Shown: positions 17,036 to 26,153, counted from the stretch's first letter. The stretch: DNA of 64,000 nt from Aristaeella lactis (GCF_018118585.1 NZ_CP069421.1:1550001-1614000); one strand, 5' to 3'. Translations and numbers: made by a program. The notes: generated by a model not told the origin, from the sequence alone.

Positions 17036-18783
17036 TGTTTCGCCCCCTCTCCGGCCGACAGCAGACGCTGGTATTCCGGACAGCTGTTCTTTAATTCTTC
17101 ATGGGTTCCACAGCCCGTAACCCGGCCCTTGTTGAGAACCAGGATCGTGTCCGCGTCCTGCACGGTGGAAAGATCGTGCGCAACAATGATCCTTGTCTTT
17201 CCTGCCGCGTACCGGTCGATCAGCGCGGCAATACGTCTGGAGCCTTCATAATCCAGCGCGCTCGTGGCCTCGTCCGCAAGAACCATTTTAGCCCCGGACA
17301 GAAGCATTCTGGCCACGGCCAGCCTCTGTCTCTGTCCGCCGGAGAGCTTCGATGCTCCCGGCCCGACCTCGTAGTCCAGGCCGCCGTTCACCTCGACTGC
17401 CTCCAGCATATCAACTTCCTTCAGGAACCTGTTCAGCTCCTCATCGGAATGAGGAGTCCCGGATCCGTAGCAAAGAAAATCGCGCACGGTTCCGTCAAAT
17501 CCCGGTGCGTTCTGCGGAAGATAGGAAAACAGGTTCCGGTAGCTGCTGATCTCAAATTCGCGTATGTCCACGCCGTCCAGTGTGATACAGCCCTGTTCCG
17601 GGCGGTAAAACTGTTCGATCAGGTTCAGCAGCGTCGATTTTCCGGCACCGCTCCCGCCCACGATGGCGAACTTGCTGCCGTTTTTCACCGTGAAGGAGAC
17701 ATCCGAAAGCGTTTTGTTCCCGCCGCGGGAAAAGCTGACATGTTCAAATTTCAGTTCTGCCTGCCGGACTGCCTTCTGCTCACCGCCGCAGTCCTCATCG
17801 AGCGTCAGGATTTCAGAAATGCGCAGTGTAGCGCCTTGTGCCTTCTTGCCCAGCACCCATAGGGTGAGATGGTCGGCAATATACTTCTGGTAGGTCGCGC
17901 CGAGGCCGAAGTATGCGATAAACTGGGCTGTGGAGATATCGCCGCCCAGGAGCAGAATCGCACCGGCTGTCATAATGATCAGCGTCGGCACTGCGTATAA
18001 GACATTGGCGATCAGCTGGTTGAAGGCAGCGGCCATCGTGGTCTTCTTCTGCGCGGCCTTCATCTCGTCTATAAAGCCGTCTCCGTCTGCGATCTCATCT
18101 TCGGTCTTGTTGTAAGCCTTGATGATCTCCACATGCTCCACCTTTTCAGCAAGCTTTGCTGTCAGGCGCGCAATGGCGTTCTGCAGCCTGGTCTGGCTTT
18201 TGTACGTTACGCGGCCGGACCAGAGTGCGCCGAGAACGATAACAGGAATGATCAGGATAAAGCTGAGCAGAAGCGAGCCGTTGCCCATGCGGGAAACCTT
18301 CACAAGCGTTCTTGTGAGGAAATACAGTCTTGGAATCTCAATGACCAGCAGGTCGATCAGAAAATCACTTACAAACCCGGTGTCCGTCGTGATACGGGAG
18401 ATGAATTCCTTGGGATCCCGCGCCTCCGTCTCCGCAGCGGTCAGGGAAAACACCTTGCGGGAAGCCACCGCCTGAAAGTTCCGATGGATGCGGGCTTTGG
18501 CGATATAGGTAATATAGGTTGAGGCAAGTCCGCCGACAAACTCCGCCAGGGCCAGGGCAAAGAGCGTAAGGCAGATACTGACCGCCGTTTTGACCACAGG
18601 ACTGTTTGCGACGGTAAATTCCAGGTCAGCCAGGCCTGCTATTTTTTCAGGGATTGTCAGCTCAATTGCAGCCCTGCCCAGATTGAACAGAAACGCAAGT
18701 ACAAGGAGTGGAACAGGCAAACGGATCTGTCGGATTAAATGAATAAAGTTTTTCCAGACGGGTTGATTCTTTGTCTCTGTCAT
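17032..18783 (-). CDS. ABC exporter half-transporter, subunit 1
   Basis: A 583-residue ABC exporter half with an N-terminal six-helix domain and a C-terminal ATPase. Walker A is AIVGGSGAGKSTLLNLI near residue 370, signature LSGGQRQRLAVARMLL, Walker B MVLADEATSALD. The ATG at 18783 (protein MTETKNQPVWKN) follows GAGGGG by 7 bases, a better start than the codon six residues upstream. It is the first gene of a run with the second exporter, the esterase-like hydrolase and lacZ. A TetR regulator gene lies just upstream on the same strand and probably controls it. Confidence 0.88.
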   Translation of the reverse strand: MTETKNQPVWKNFIHLIRQIRLPVPLLVLAFLFNLGRAAIELTIPEKIAGLADLEFTVANSPVVKTAVSICLTLFALALAEFVGGLASTYITYIAKARIHRNFQAVASRKVFSLTAAETEARDPKEFISRITTDTGFVSDFLIDLLVIEIPRLYFLTRTLVKVSRMGNGSLLLSFILIIPVIVLGALWSGRVTYKSQTRLQNAIARLTAKLAEKVEHVEIIKAYNKTEDEIADGDGFIDEMKAAQKKTTMAAAFNQLIANVLYAVPTLIIMTAGAILLLGGDISTAQFIAYFGLGATYQKYIADHLTLWVLGKKAQGATLRISEILTLDEDCGGEQKAVRQAELKFEHVSFSRGGNKTLSDVSFTVKNGSKFAIVGGSGAGKSTLLNLIEQFYRPEQGCITLDGVDIREFEISSYRNLFSYLPQNAPGFDGTVRDFLCYGSGTPHSDEELNRFLKEVDMLEAVEVNGGLDYEVGPGASKLSGGQRQRLAVARMLLSGAKMVLADEATSALDYEGSRRIAALIDRYAAGKTRIIVAHDLSTVQDADTILVLNKGRVTGCGTHEELKNSCPEYQRLLSAGEGAKQ

Positions 18784-18806
18784 TTGAATCCCCTCAAGCA
18801 TTCAGC

Positions 18807-18854
18807 AAAAAAATCCGCAATAAACGCCGAACAGCTTCGGCGCTTCCTGCGGAT
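18807..18854 (-). terminator. Terminator-like hairpin just before the exporter operon
   Basis: On the minus strand ATCCGCA and TGCGGAT pair around an inner CGCCGAA/TTCGGCG-type stem and are followed by seven T. It ends only about 24 bases before the exporter start codon. It can serve as the terminator of the TetR gene, or as an attenuator if the promoter at 18898-18926 is used. Confidence 0.7.
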
Positions 18855-18897
18855 ATCCTATCATATTCATTATTGAAGCAAAACCCATCCCGGTTTT

Positions 18898-18926
18898 ATC
18901 GTACCGAAACACAGAAAAGTGTTCAA
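18898..18926 (-). promoter_or_regulatory. Promoter with overlapping candidate TetR operator
   Basis: On the minus strand TTGAAC and TACGAT are 17 bases apart. The spacer is covered by an inverted repeat (18906-18924, arms GAAACAC and GTGTTC). A TetR-family dimer bound there would block polymerase. Both boxes are four-of-six matches. Confidence 0.45.
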
Positions 18927-18982
18927 TAAATGCGGATATAGTACTCCGATCGTTCTGCGGGTCACATGGTTGGAAACTGCAT

Positions 18983-19519
18983 TTACGGCAGCAGGGAGGG
19001 TGGATCTGTTAAGTTTTCTATGATCTCCATCAGTGTGTCGATCCCCCTCCGGTAGACTTCCTCTTTGATCCGCGGCTCGCCCTGCACAGCCAGAAGGTTC
19101 TGCAGCACGCCAAAGATACCGAAAGCATGGTAAAGTGTAACAACATTGACGGAGATATCCCCGGGATCCCGCTGATGCCTGTCCGCGATCTCTTCCTGAA
19201 CGATCTCACGCAGATACAGGCTGAATTCCCGCCCGAACATGCCACTGTCCAGCAGAAGCTTCAGCTCATCGCCTTCGTTCTTCAGTGAATCAAAGAATTC
19301 CCTGGTCAGCCGCCTGCCCCGAAGCTTTTCCATATATGCTTCGCTCATTTCCACAACAACATCATTAAAAAAATGATAATTGTTGTAAAACGTTGAGCGG
19401 GACACATTTGCTTCCCGGCATAACTCCCTGACAGAAATCTCAGTATAGGGTTTTGTCCGGGACAGCCGGATCAGCGCTTCACGAATTGCCTTCTTCGAGT
19501 ATTCATTTCTTTGGTCCAC
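18983..19519 (-). CDS. TetR/AcrR family transcriptional regulator
   Basis: A 178-residue regulator. The N-terminal helix-turn-helix is clear (AIREALIRLSRTKPYTEISV, then RELCREANVSRSTFYNNYHF about residues 30-50), followed by a helical ligand-binding domain. The start is a GTG at 19519 behind AAGGGGG. The gene precedes an ABC exporter operon on the same strand, a common arrangement for a repressor that responds to an exported toxic compound. The inducer is unknown. Confidence 0.88.
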   Translation of the reverse strand: MDQRNEYSKKAIREALIRLSRTKPYTEISVRELCREANVSRSTFYNNYHFFNDVVVEMSEAYMEKLRGRRLTREFFDSLKNEGDELKLLLDSGMFGREFSLYLREIVQEEIADRHQRDPGDISVNVVTLYHAFGIFGVLQNLLAVQGEPRIKEEVYRRGIDTLMEIIENLTDPPSLLP

Positions 19520-19726
19520 AGGACAGCCCCCTTTTATGCCAGGTTAATCCCTTCTTGTGCTTCAGGTCCCGGAGCTCGCAGGGAGATTATGGAGCACTGT
19601 AAAATTGTACACGATTCATGCACATCCGGCAAGAAAAGGAGGCATATACCCATTTCCGGGTCTGATCTGCCTGAAAGCATATTGGGGCCACATGGCAGCT
19701 GTACGTTTGGTTTCCGATCGGCAAAC

Positions 19727-19758
19727 AAAAAAGCAGCGCATTTTTGCAAATGCGCTGC
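19727..19758 (-). terminator. Rho-independent terminator of the hydrogenase operon
   Basis: Eight-base arms GCAGCGCA and TGCGCTGC around a ten-base AT-rich loop, followed on the minus strand by six T, about 20 bases after the hndD stop. The remaining 19520-19726 holds no gene I can support. Confidence 0.85.
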
Positions 19759-19775
19759 CTGGAATAAATCCCGGA

Positions 19776-21524
19776 TTACTTCTTGTACTTCGGGCGTGCT
19801 GTATAGTGGGTATGCAGCAGCTCGTGGGCCAGATGGCTGTTGGGCTCGCCCAGGTAGTCCTTGTACACCGCCATGATGGAGGCATTCTCGTGGGACTTCC
19901 GCTGCGGCTTGTTCGCGTCCTCGTTGTACAGGGCCGCGGCACGCAGGGTCTTGGGGTCGCATTCCATCCGCTTCTGGGCGGAAACAATGGGCTGTCCGCC
20001 GCCGGTTACGCAGCCGCCGGGGCATCCCATGACTTCGATGAAGTGGTAGGTCTTCTCGCCGCTGCGGATGCTGTCCAGCAGCTTCGCGGCATTCGCGGTG
20101 CCGTGGGCAACCGCCACGTTCACATCCAGGTCGCCAACCTTGATGGTGGCTTCCTTCACGCCTTCGATACCGCGGACGGCCGTGAAGTCGACCTTGTCCA
20201 GGGTCTCCTTGGTGACGATTTCATACACGGTACGCAGGGCAGCTTCCATAACACCGCCGGTCGCGCCGAAGATGACGCCGGCGCCGGTGCTTTCGCCCAG
20301 GACGGGATCGAAGTCTTCGTCCGGCAGGTTGGCAAAGTCAATGCCGGCTTCCTTGATCATCTTGGCCAGCTCACGGGTGGTAATGACTTCATCGACGTCC
20401 GCCAGGCCGTTATGACCCAGTTCAGGACGCTTTGCCTCGAACTTCTTGGCGGTACAGGGCATCACGGAAACAACCTTGATATCCTTGGGGTCGATGCCGA
20501 CCTTCTCCGCCCAGTAGGACTTGATCATGGCGCCTTCCATCTCGTGGGGAGACTTGCAAGAAGACAGGTTCGGAATGAAGTCCGGATAGTAGGTTTCGCA
20601 GAACTTGATCCAGCCGGGAGAGCAGCTGGTGATCAGGGGCAGCACACCGCCGTTGTTCAGGCGGCCGATGAACTCGGTGCCTTCTTCCATGATCGTCAGG
20701 TCAGCAGCCCAGTCGGTATCGAACACCTTGTTGAAGCCAAGGCGGCGCAGGGCGGCAGCCATCTTGCCGGTCACGGAGGTGCCCATCGGGATGCCGAATT
20801 CTTCGCCCAGGGCGGCGCGGACCGCGGGAGCGGGCTGCACAACAACCGTCTTGGTTTCGTCGTTCAGCAGATCCCACACAGCCTTGGTGGAGTCCTTCTC
20901 ATACAGGGCGCCGGTCGGGCAGGCCGCGATACACTGACCGCAGTTGATGCAGGCCACGTCGTTCAGGGGCTGTTCCCAGGCGCTGCCGATCTTGGTCTTG
21001 AAGCCGCGTCCCATGGGGCCGATCACGCCGACAGCCTGGGTGTTGTTACAGGCAGCCACGCAGCGGCGGCACAGGATGCACTTGTTGTTGTTGCGGACAA
21101 TGGAGGGGCTCAGGTCATCGATGTCATACTCGTTCATCTTGCCCTTGTACTTGTCCACATCATCCACGCCCAGGTCCTGGCACATCTGCTGCAGTTCGCA
21201 CTTCTGGTTGCGGGCGCAGTCCAGGCACTTCTTGTCGTGGTTGCTCAGCAGCAGCTCCAGGTTCACCCGGCGGGCTTCCCGGATCTTGGGAGTATTGGTC
21301 TTAACGTTCATGCCGTTGGCAACGGGCAGCACGCAGGCCGCGCCGAAAGCACGGGCACCGGTGTCCACGATACACATACGGCAGGCGCCGATCTGGTTGA
21401 TATCCTTCAGGTAGCACAGCGTGGGGATGTTGATCCCGGCCTTTTTCGCCGCTTCCAGAACCGTCGTGCCGGCCGGAACTTCAACACTGACGCCGTCAAT
21501 CGTAAGCTTAACGAGATTTTCCAT
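19776..21524 (-). CDS. hndD: NADH-linked [FeFe]-hydrogenase catalytic subunit
   Basis: A 582-residue group A [FeFe]-hydrogenase. In order: a 2Fe-2S ferredoxin domain (CYLKDINQIGACRMCIV near residue 37), the His-Cys3 cluster (NHDKKCLDCARNQKCELQ), two 4Fe-4S clusters (CILCRRCVAACNN and CINCGQCIAACPTGALY), then the H-cluster motifs TSCSPGWIKF, MPCTAKKFE and EVMGCPGGCVTGGGQP. The C-terminal small-subunit-like tail (ENASIMAVYKDYLG) is present. The enzyme makes H2 from NADH and, in electron-bifurcating relatives, reduced ferredoxin. It is the last gene of a five-gene operon with a GGAGG ribosome binding site. Confidence 0.95.
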   Translation of the reverse strand: MENLVKLTIDGVSVEVPAGTTVLEAAKKAGINIPTLCYLKDINQIGACRMCIVDTGARAFGAACVLPVANGMNVKTNTPKIREARRVNLELLLSNHDKKCLDCARNQKCELQQMCQDLGVDDVDKYKGKMNEYDIDDLSPSIVRNNNKCILCRRCVAACNNTQAVGVIGPMGRGFKTKIGSAWEQPLNDVACINCGQCIAACPTGALYEKDSTKAVWDLLNDETKTVVVQPAPAVRAALGEEFGIPMGTSVTGKMAAALRRLGFNKVFDTDWAADLTIMEEGTEFIGRLNNGGVLPLITSCSPGWIKFCETYYPDFIPNLSSCKSPHEMEGAMIKSYWAEKVGIDPKDIKVVSVMPCTAKKFEAKRPELGHNGLADVDEVITTRELAKMIKEAGIDFANLPDEDFDPVLGESTGAGVIFGATGGVMEAALRTVYEIVTKETLDKVDFTAVRGIEGVKEATIKVGDLDVNVAVAHGTANAAKLLDSIRSGEKTYHFIEVMGCPGGCVTGGGQPIVSAQKRMECDPKTLRAAALYNEDANKPQRKSHENASIMAVYKDYLGEPNSHLAHELLHTHYTARPKYKK

Positions 21525-21547
21525 TTGTGTTGTTCCTCCTCGCGCGA

Positions 21548-23344
21548 TTATTCCTTGATGATAGCGCCGAACTTACATGTCGCCATGCAGCTTCCGCACT
21601 TGATGCACTTGTTCTGGTCGATCACGTGCTGTTCCTTGACATTGCCGGTGATCGCGTTCACCGGGCACTTGCGGGCGCAGGCGGTGCAGCCGCGGCAGGC
21701 GTCGGTGATCTTGTAGTTCAGCAGGGCCTGGCAGTGATGTGCCGGGCAGCGCTTTTCCTTGATGTGTGCTTCATACTCATCGCGGAAGTACTTGATCGTG
21801 GAAAGCACGGGGTTCGGAGCCGTCTGGCCCAGACCACACAGAGCGCTGGACTTGATGTTCTCAGCCAGGGTCTGCAGCTTTTCGATGTCGCCTTCCTCGC
21901 CCTTGCCCTGGGTGATCCGCTCCAGGATCTCCAGCATGCGGCGGGTACCGACGCGGCAGGGTGTGCACTTACCGCAGCTTTCATCAACCGTGAAGTCGAG
22001 GAAGAAGCGAGCGATGTCCACCATACAGTTGTCTTCGTCCATGACGATCATACCGCCGGAACCCATCATGGCGCCGATCTTGGTCAGGGAGTCATAGTCC
22101 ACGGAGATGTCCAGCAGGCTCGCAGGGATACATCCGCCGGAAGGACCGCCGGTCTGAACAGCCTTGAACTTCTTGCCGTTCGGGCAGCCGCCGCCGATGT
22201 CTTCGATGATGGTGCGCAGCGGGATACCCATGGGGACTTCCACCAGGCCGGTGTTGTTGATCTTACCGCCCAGGGCGAAGACCTTGGTACCGGTGGAGGT
22301 GGGAATACCGATGGACTTGAACCAGTCAGCACCCTTCAGGATGATCTGCGGGATGTTGCCCAGGGTTTCAACGTTGTTGATGTTGGTGGGGCTTTCAAAC
22401 AGACCCTTGATCGCCGGGAACGGGGGCTTCGGACGGGGCTCGCCGCGCTTGCCTTCAATGGAGGCCATCAGGGCGGTTTCCTCGCCGCACACGAACGCGC
22501 CGGCGCCCAGGCGGATGTGGATGTCAAAGTTGAAGTCAGTGCCGAAGATGTTGTTGCCTAGCAGGCCGTATTCATGAGCCTGTTCGATGGCCTTCTCCAG
22601 ACGCTTTACAGCGATGGGGTACTCAGCACGGACGTAGATCCAGCCTTCGTCAGCACCGATGGCATAGCCGCCGATAGCCATGGCTTCCAGGATCGCGTGG
22701 GGATCGCCTTCCAGCAGGGAACGGTCCATGAACGCGCCGGGGTCGCCCTCGTCAGCGTTACAGACGAAGTACTTATGCTCCGCCTGGCTGGCACGGGCAA
22801 ACTGCCACTTCTTACCGGTCGGGAAACCAGCGCCGCCGCGGCCGCGCAGACCGGAATCCAGCACTTCCTGGCAGACCTGTTCGGGGGTCATTTCAGTCAG
22901 CGCCTTGGCCAGGGCCTTGTAGCCGTCGAAGGCGATATATTCATCGATATTTTCAGGATCGATCACACCGCAGTTCCGCAGCGCGACGCGCTCCTGCTGC
23001 TTGTAGAAGCCGATCTCGCTCAGGCTCTTCTGAACGCTGCTCTCGTGGGTCTTGTGATCCACGTAGACCAGGTGCTGAACCTTGCGGCCCTTCAGCAGAT
23101 GCTCGGAAACGATCTCATCCACGTCTTCAACCTTGACGCGGCTGTAGAAGGTTCCTTCGGGATAAACAATAACAACGGGACCCGCTTCGCACAGTCCGAA
23201 GCAGCCCGTGCGGACCACCTTGACTTCCTTGTCAAGGCCCTTTTCCTTCAGCTGCTCCTCGAAGCGTTCAATCAGCTTCGCGGAACCGGAAGAAGAACAG
23301 CCGGTACCGCCGCAGACCAGCACATGAGAACGATAAAGCTCCAT
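21548..23344 (-). CDS. hndC: Hydrogenase NuoF-like flavin/NADH-binding subunit
   Basis: A 598-residue subunit. It has an N-terminal thioredoxin-like 2Fe-2S domain (VLVCGGTGCSSSGSAKLIER, TGCFGLCEAG), then the NuoF core with the FMN/NADH sites GLRGRGGAGFPTGKKW near residue 168 and FVCNADEGDPGAFMDR near residue 195. The 4Fe-4S site SCGKCTPCRVGTRRM follows near residue 460, and two ferredoxin clusters close the protein (CRGCTACARKCPVNAI, CIKCGSCMATCKFGAI). It takes electrons from NADH and passes them to HndD. The gap to the next gene is 23 bases and contains a ribosome binding site. Confidence 0.94.
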   Translation of the reverse strand: MELYRSHVLVCGGTGCSSSGSAKLIERFEEQLKEKGLDKEVKVVRTGCFGLCEAGPVVIVYPEGTFYSRVKVEDVDEIVSEHLLKGRKVQHLVYVDHKTHESSVQKSLSEIGFYKQQERVALRNCGVIDPENIDEYIAFDGYKALAKALTEMTPEQVCQEVLDSGLRGRGGAGFPTGKKWQFARASQAEHKYFVCNADEGDPGAFMDRSLLEGDPHAILEAMAIGGYAIGADEGWIYVRAEYPIAVKRLEKAIEQAHEYGLLGNNIFGTDFNFDIHIRLGAGAFVCGEETALMASIEGKRGEPRPKPPFPAIKGLFESPTNINNVETLGNIPQIILKGADWFKSIGIPTSTGTKVFALGGKINNTGLVEVPMGIPLRTIIEDIGGGCPNGKKFKAVQTGGPSGGCIPASLLDISVDYDSLTKIGAMMGSGGMIVMDEDNCMVDIARFFLDFTVDESCGKCTPCRVGTRRMLEILERITQGKGEEGDIEKLQTLAENIKSSALCGLGQTAPNPVLSTIKYFRDEYEAHIKEKRCPAHHCQALLNYKITDACRGCTACARKCPVNAITGNVKEQHVIDQNKCIKCGSCMATCKFGAIIKE

Positions 23345-23371
23345 CTGGGTTTTCCTCCTCTTTGTCGTGAA

Positions 23372-23740
23372 TTAGTCTTTTGCGGCGCCGATGGTGTATT
23401 CTTCCACAGGCTGACCGTTAACAATGTGCTCAGCTACGATCCGCGGTACCATTTCGGGCTTCACGTGGATGTAGGTAACTTTTTCCTGGCCGGGCAGGAT
23501 CACGTCCAGCATGGGCTCATAGCGGCACATACCGATGCAGCCGGTCTGGCTCACGGTCACGTGCTGCAGATTCCTCTTCTGGATTTCTTCCATAAAGGCC
23601 AGCATAACAGGGCGGGCACCGGCGGCGATACCGCAGGTGGCCATGCCGATCACGACGCGGCAGGCGTCCTTATCCTTGCGCATGTTGATGCTCTCAAGTG
23701 TCTTTGCGCGGATGGCTTCCAGATCTGCCAAAGATTTCAT
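23372..23740 (-). CDS. hndB: Hydrogenase-associated 2Fe-2S ferredoxin-like subunit
   Basis: A 122-residue thioredoxin-fold 2Fe-2S protein. Four cysteines are placed as in the family: MATCGIAAGA near residue 33 plus QTGCIGMCRYEPM near residue 66, with Cys27 nearby. It is expected to shuttle electrons inside the hydrogenase complex. The ATG overlaps the preceding stop by four bases, and GGAGGTG is upstream. Gene order and size match HndB of NAD(P)-dependent hydrogenases. Confidence 0.85.
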   Translation of the reverse strand: MKSLADLEAIRAKTLESINMRKDKDACRVVIGMATCGIAAGARPVMLAFMEEIQKRNLQHVTVSQTGCIGMCRYEPMLDVILPGQEKVTYIHVKPEMVPRIVAEHIVNGQPVEEYTIGAAKD

Positions 23741-24294
23741 ATCATTACACCTCCAAAGATTGAGTTGATTTCCTCGTCCAGCGCTTCCTTCAGCCAGGCG
23801 GCCACGGAAGGCTCGTTGAATGGGATATCGCTGCCCAGCGCCTGTCTGACTTCCCGCGTATCAAAGGTCCCCTCTCCTTTCGGGCTTTTGCCCTCAAAGA
23901 GGAAATCCGGAAACAGCGGATTGGTCAGCATCAGACTCAGCAATGTGCCGGAAAGGTCTCCCAGCGGAAGGCAGTCGATATTGCCGGTATCCATGGTGCA
24001 GGTCAGGGTTGTCCCTTTCCCTTCCTCACTTTCCAGCTGGAAAGTGCCCCCGGCTTTTTCGGCATTTTCCTTCATCATAGGGATTCCCAATCCCACCTTC
24101 CGGGTTGTCCGGGTGGTGGCAAAGGGGCTGGTAACCCTGGAAAGCAGCTCCGGGCTCATACCTTTGCCGTTATCGGCAAGCACCATGGTCAGCATTCCGT
24201 TCTCTTCAAGAGTCAGACGAATGGTAACCAGGCTTGCGCCGGCAGTGATGCTGTTCTGTACCAGGTCCAGCAGATGAAGACTCAGGTCACGCAC
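23737..24294 (-). CDS. Histidine-kinase-type ATPase domain protein of the hydrogenase operon
   Basis: About 185 residues. The N-terminal ~110 form a GHKL ATPase fold: VRDLSLHLLDLVQNSITAGA (N box), VLADNGKGMSPELL (G1 box) and VGLGIPMMKENAEKAGG (G2 box). There is no phosphorylated histidine or receiver domain. Small ATPases of this type are regularly found in hydrogenase operons of Clostridia; their role is not settled. I start it at GTG 24294, where homologous proteins begin; a TTG at 24306 is possible. It overlaps the NuoE-like gene by eight bases. Confidence 0.75.
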   Translation of the reverse strand: MRDLSLHLLDLVQNSITAGASLVTIRLTLEENGMLTMVLADNGKGMSPELLSRVTSPFATTRTTRKVGLGIPMMKENAEKAGGTFQLESEEGKGTTLTCTMDTGNIDCLPLGDLSGTLLSLMLTNPLFPDFLFEGKSPKGEGTFDTREVRQALGSDIPFNEPSVAAWLKEALDEEINSIFGGVMI

Positions 24295-24757
24295 GATAGG
24301 AATCAAGAATACCGGGAACCTGATCCGGTGTCAGACGGCCATATACCTCTTCTCCGATCATCATAACAGGAGCAAGGCCGCAGGCGCCCAGGCAACGGGT
24401 AGCGTTCAGTGTGAACAGTCCGTCGTCCGTGGTATCTCCGGGCTGGATCTTCAGCTCCTCAGACAGTTTTTCGATGATCTTCTGGCTTCCCTTAACGTAG
24501 CAGGCTGTGCCCAGGCACACGCCGATCACGTGTTTTCCCTTGGGTTTCAGGGAGAACTGGGAGTAGAAAGTGGAAACGCCGTAGACTTCAGACAGGGTGG
24601 TTCCCAGTCCATCCGCGATCATTTCCTGAACATCCTGCGGCACATAGCCGAAAATGTTCATGGCTTCCTGCAGGCAGGGCATCACGGCGCCGCGTTCACC
24701 CTTGTGCTTCTCGATCACTTCCTGCAGCTTTGCGTACTTTTCCTTGTTGTCAGGCAT
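24287..24757 (-). CDS. hndA: Hydrogenase NuoE-like 2Fe-2S subunit
   Basis: A 156-residue subunit. The helical N-terminus (MPDNKEKYAKLQEVIEKHKG) is followed by GAVMPCLQEAMNIFGYVPQD and the thioredoxin-like 2Fe-2S domain with four cysteines (VCLGTACYVKGS near residue 85, TRCLGACGLAPVM near residue 122). It matches the 24-kDa subunit of NADH dehydrogenase and HndA. It is the first gene of the operon, with AAGGAGGT upstream of the ATG. Confidence 0.92.
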   Translation of the reverse strand: MPDNKEKYAKLQEVIEKHKGERGAVMPCLQEAMNIFGYVPQDVQEMIADGLGTTLSEVYGVSTFYSQFSLKPKGKHVIGVCLGTACYVKGSQKIIEKLSEELKIQPGDTTDDGLFTLNATRCLGACGLAPVMMIGEEVYGRLTPDQVPGILDSYRA

Positions 24758-25092
24758 ACAGTCCTTGACCTCCTTGGGATGTTTTTGAGACTTATGTAAA
24801 GGCAGACTCTGCCCATTACAGCTATCCGATTGATTTTATCATATTCGCCCTTGAAAGAAAAGGGTTTTCACCGTTGAATATCAAAACTTTTTGGTTAGTC
24901 GAAACTAATATTTCCCTTATTTTTCATAGGTTTCAGCCGCCGTCCCTCTCCAGACGCCCCGTCACATAAAGAGGGCATGCCGGATTCTTCCCCCGCACGC
25001 CCTCAAAAAATGTCCTAATATCAGACAAGTCTCCTCGTCTGTTTTCCTTTTGCCTCAGGACGGCTTTTCTGCCGCTGAACACCATTCAATCA
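24758..25092 (-). promoter_or_regulatory. Upstream region of the hydrogenase operon
   Basis: A 335-base stretch without a gene. The half near hndA is AT-rich and should hold the promoter, but I cannot find a pair of boxes with good spacing. A small inverted repeat TTAGT-CGAA-ACTAA (24895-24908) is a possible operator. The half near the PHP gene contains two weak hairpins (about 24970-25005 and 25023-25043) that may end that transcript. Confidence 0.35.
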
Positions 25093-25797
25093 TTATGCAT
25101 TTGCCTGATTTCGTCCTTCGATGAATTCAAACAACCCGCCAAGTGAAAACCGGTCAGTATCAAGCTCGCTTACTGCTTCGAGGATATCCCCCAGATGATG
25201 GGCGTCCGATGACCACAGTCTTCTCTTCCCCACGATCAGTTTTTCGTTCACAGGCAGTTCCGGCCGTACCTCAACCACCGGAAAAACCGGTTCTTCCGGA
25301 AAAAGACCCAGGTTCACCAGCAGTCCGTGACCCCGGTTGATATGGGCCGGCACCGCCGCGCCGCCGTGGTCCCGGATGATTTTCGTACACTCTGCCAGGT
25401 CCAGGTCCGTCGCACCGATCAGGAGCCGTTCCTCCACATCAACCACTTCATCGTCCGTATTCATAACCAGCTGGTTTCCGAAATAATCCGGCTTGTTTTT
25501 CATCGCCGGCAGGTGGCTGGAGAAAATCTCCCCGACCTCCACTGCCGTATCAACGTCCCGGAAATAACCCAGCAGGTGAACTTCCTCTTTGGTGGTAATC
25601 TCCATTCCCGGCAGCAGGATCAGGCCGTAATAATCCGCTGCCTCTTTCACAAATGGCAGGTTCCTGGCGGTATTATGGTCTGTCACCGCAATCGCGTCCA
25701 GTCCCTTGATGTGCGCCATGCCGCAAATATTGGCCGGCGTCATATCGTCATCCGCACATGGACTGAGACAGGAGTGAATATGAAGATCCACCCACAT
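25093..25797 (-). CDS. PHP-domain metal-dependent phosphoesterase
   Basis: A 234-residue PHP protein. Metal-binding motifs are visible: DLHIHSCLSPCADDD (residues 4-18), AVTDHNTARN near residue 37, LLPGMEITTKEEVHLLGYF near residue 60, PAHINRGHG near residue 150 and SSDAHHLGD near residue 198. Related proteins hydrolyse phosphoesters such as nucleoside bisphosphates. It overlaps no gene but follows the DRTGG-like gene by two bases, and GGGAGG precedes its ATG. Its regular company with hydrogenase accessory genes is known from other Clostridia, without an assigned role. Confidence 0.85.
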   Translation of the reverse strand: MWVDLHIHSCLSPCADDDMTPANICGMAHIKGLDAIAVTDHNTARNLPFVKEAADYYGLILLPGMEITTKEEVHLLGYFRDVDTAVEVGEIFSSHLPAMKNKPDYFGNQLVMNTDDEVVDVEERLLIGATDLDLAECTKIIRDHGGAAVPAHINRGHGLLVNLGLFPEEPVFPVVEVRPELPVNEKLIVGKRRLWSSDAHHLGDILEAVSELDTDRFSLGGLFEFIEGRNQANA

Positions 25798-25799
25798 GC

Positions 25800-26153
25800 T
25801 CAGGCCTCCCGGCTCTTTCCGGGCAGTCCGGCTTCCGCCAGCCGCGCGCAGATCTCATAAGCCGTCAGCTGCGTCTGCAGCACGTTGATTCCTTCATCCT
25901 GTGCTTTTTCCAGGGAAGGTGCTTCCATCTCGATTCCTTCGGGAATGATGACTGCCGCCATTTCCATCAGGCTGGCCACAGCTATCACGTTCATATGGGT
26001 CTGCACCGTCACCCAGGCCATCCCTGCTGTCCCGTGAGCCATCACCCAGCTCAGCAGGTCACAGGTATATCCGCAGGAAACCTCCGCGCTCTTATCCGCT
26101 TCCGGCGTCATATCCTTCGCTTCGATCAGCTCACACAGTTCCTTCACTGTCAT
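25800..26153 (-). CDS. DRTGG-like domain protein, hydrogenase-associated
   Basis: A 117-residue protein (MTVKELCELIEAKDMTPEAD ... QTQLTAYEICARLAEAG). The pattern, including GYTCDLLSWVMAHGTAGMAW and a final LTAYEICARL, resembles the short DRTGG-domain proteins next to [FeFe]-hydrogenase genes. A paralogue is encoded at 28451-28825. The biochemical role is not known; binding of a nucleotide or a regulatory ligand is likely from the fold. Confidence 0.65.
   Translation of the reverse strand: MTVKELCELIEAKDMTPEADKSAEVSCGYTCDLLSWVMAHGTAGMAWVTVQTHMNVIAVASLMEMAAVIIPEGIEMEAPSLEKAQDEGINVLQTQLTAYEICARLAEAGLPGKSREA

Noticed and set aside
21527-24277. Long plus-strand frames opposite the hydrogenase subunits
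   Set aside because: They mirror the NuoF-like and catalytic subunit genes, have no recognisable domains and no ribosome binding sites.
24895-24908. Rex operator at the hydrogenase promoter
   Set aside because: The inverted repeat TTAGT-CGAA-ACTAA has only five-base arms and does not match the known Rex consensus; kept only as a possible operator.
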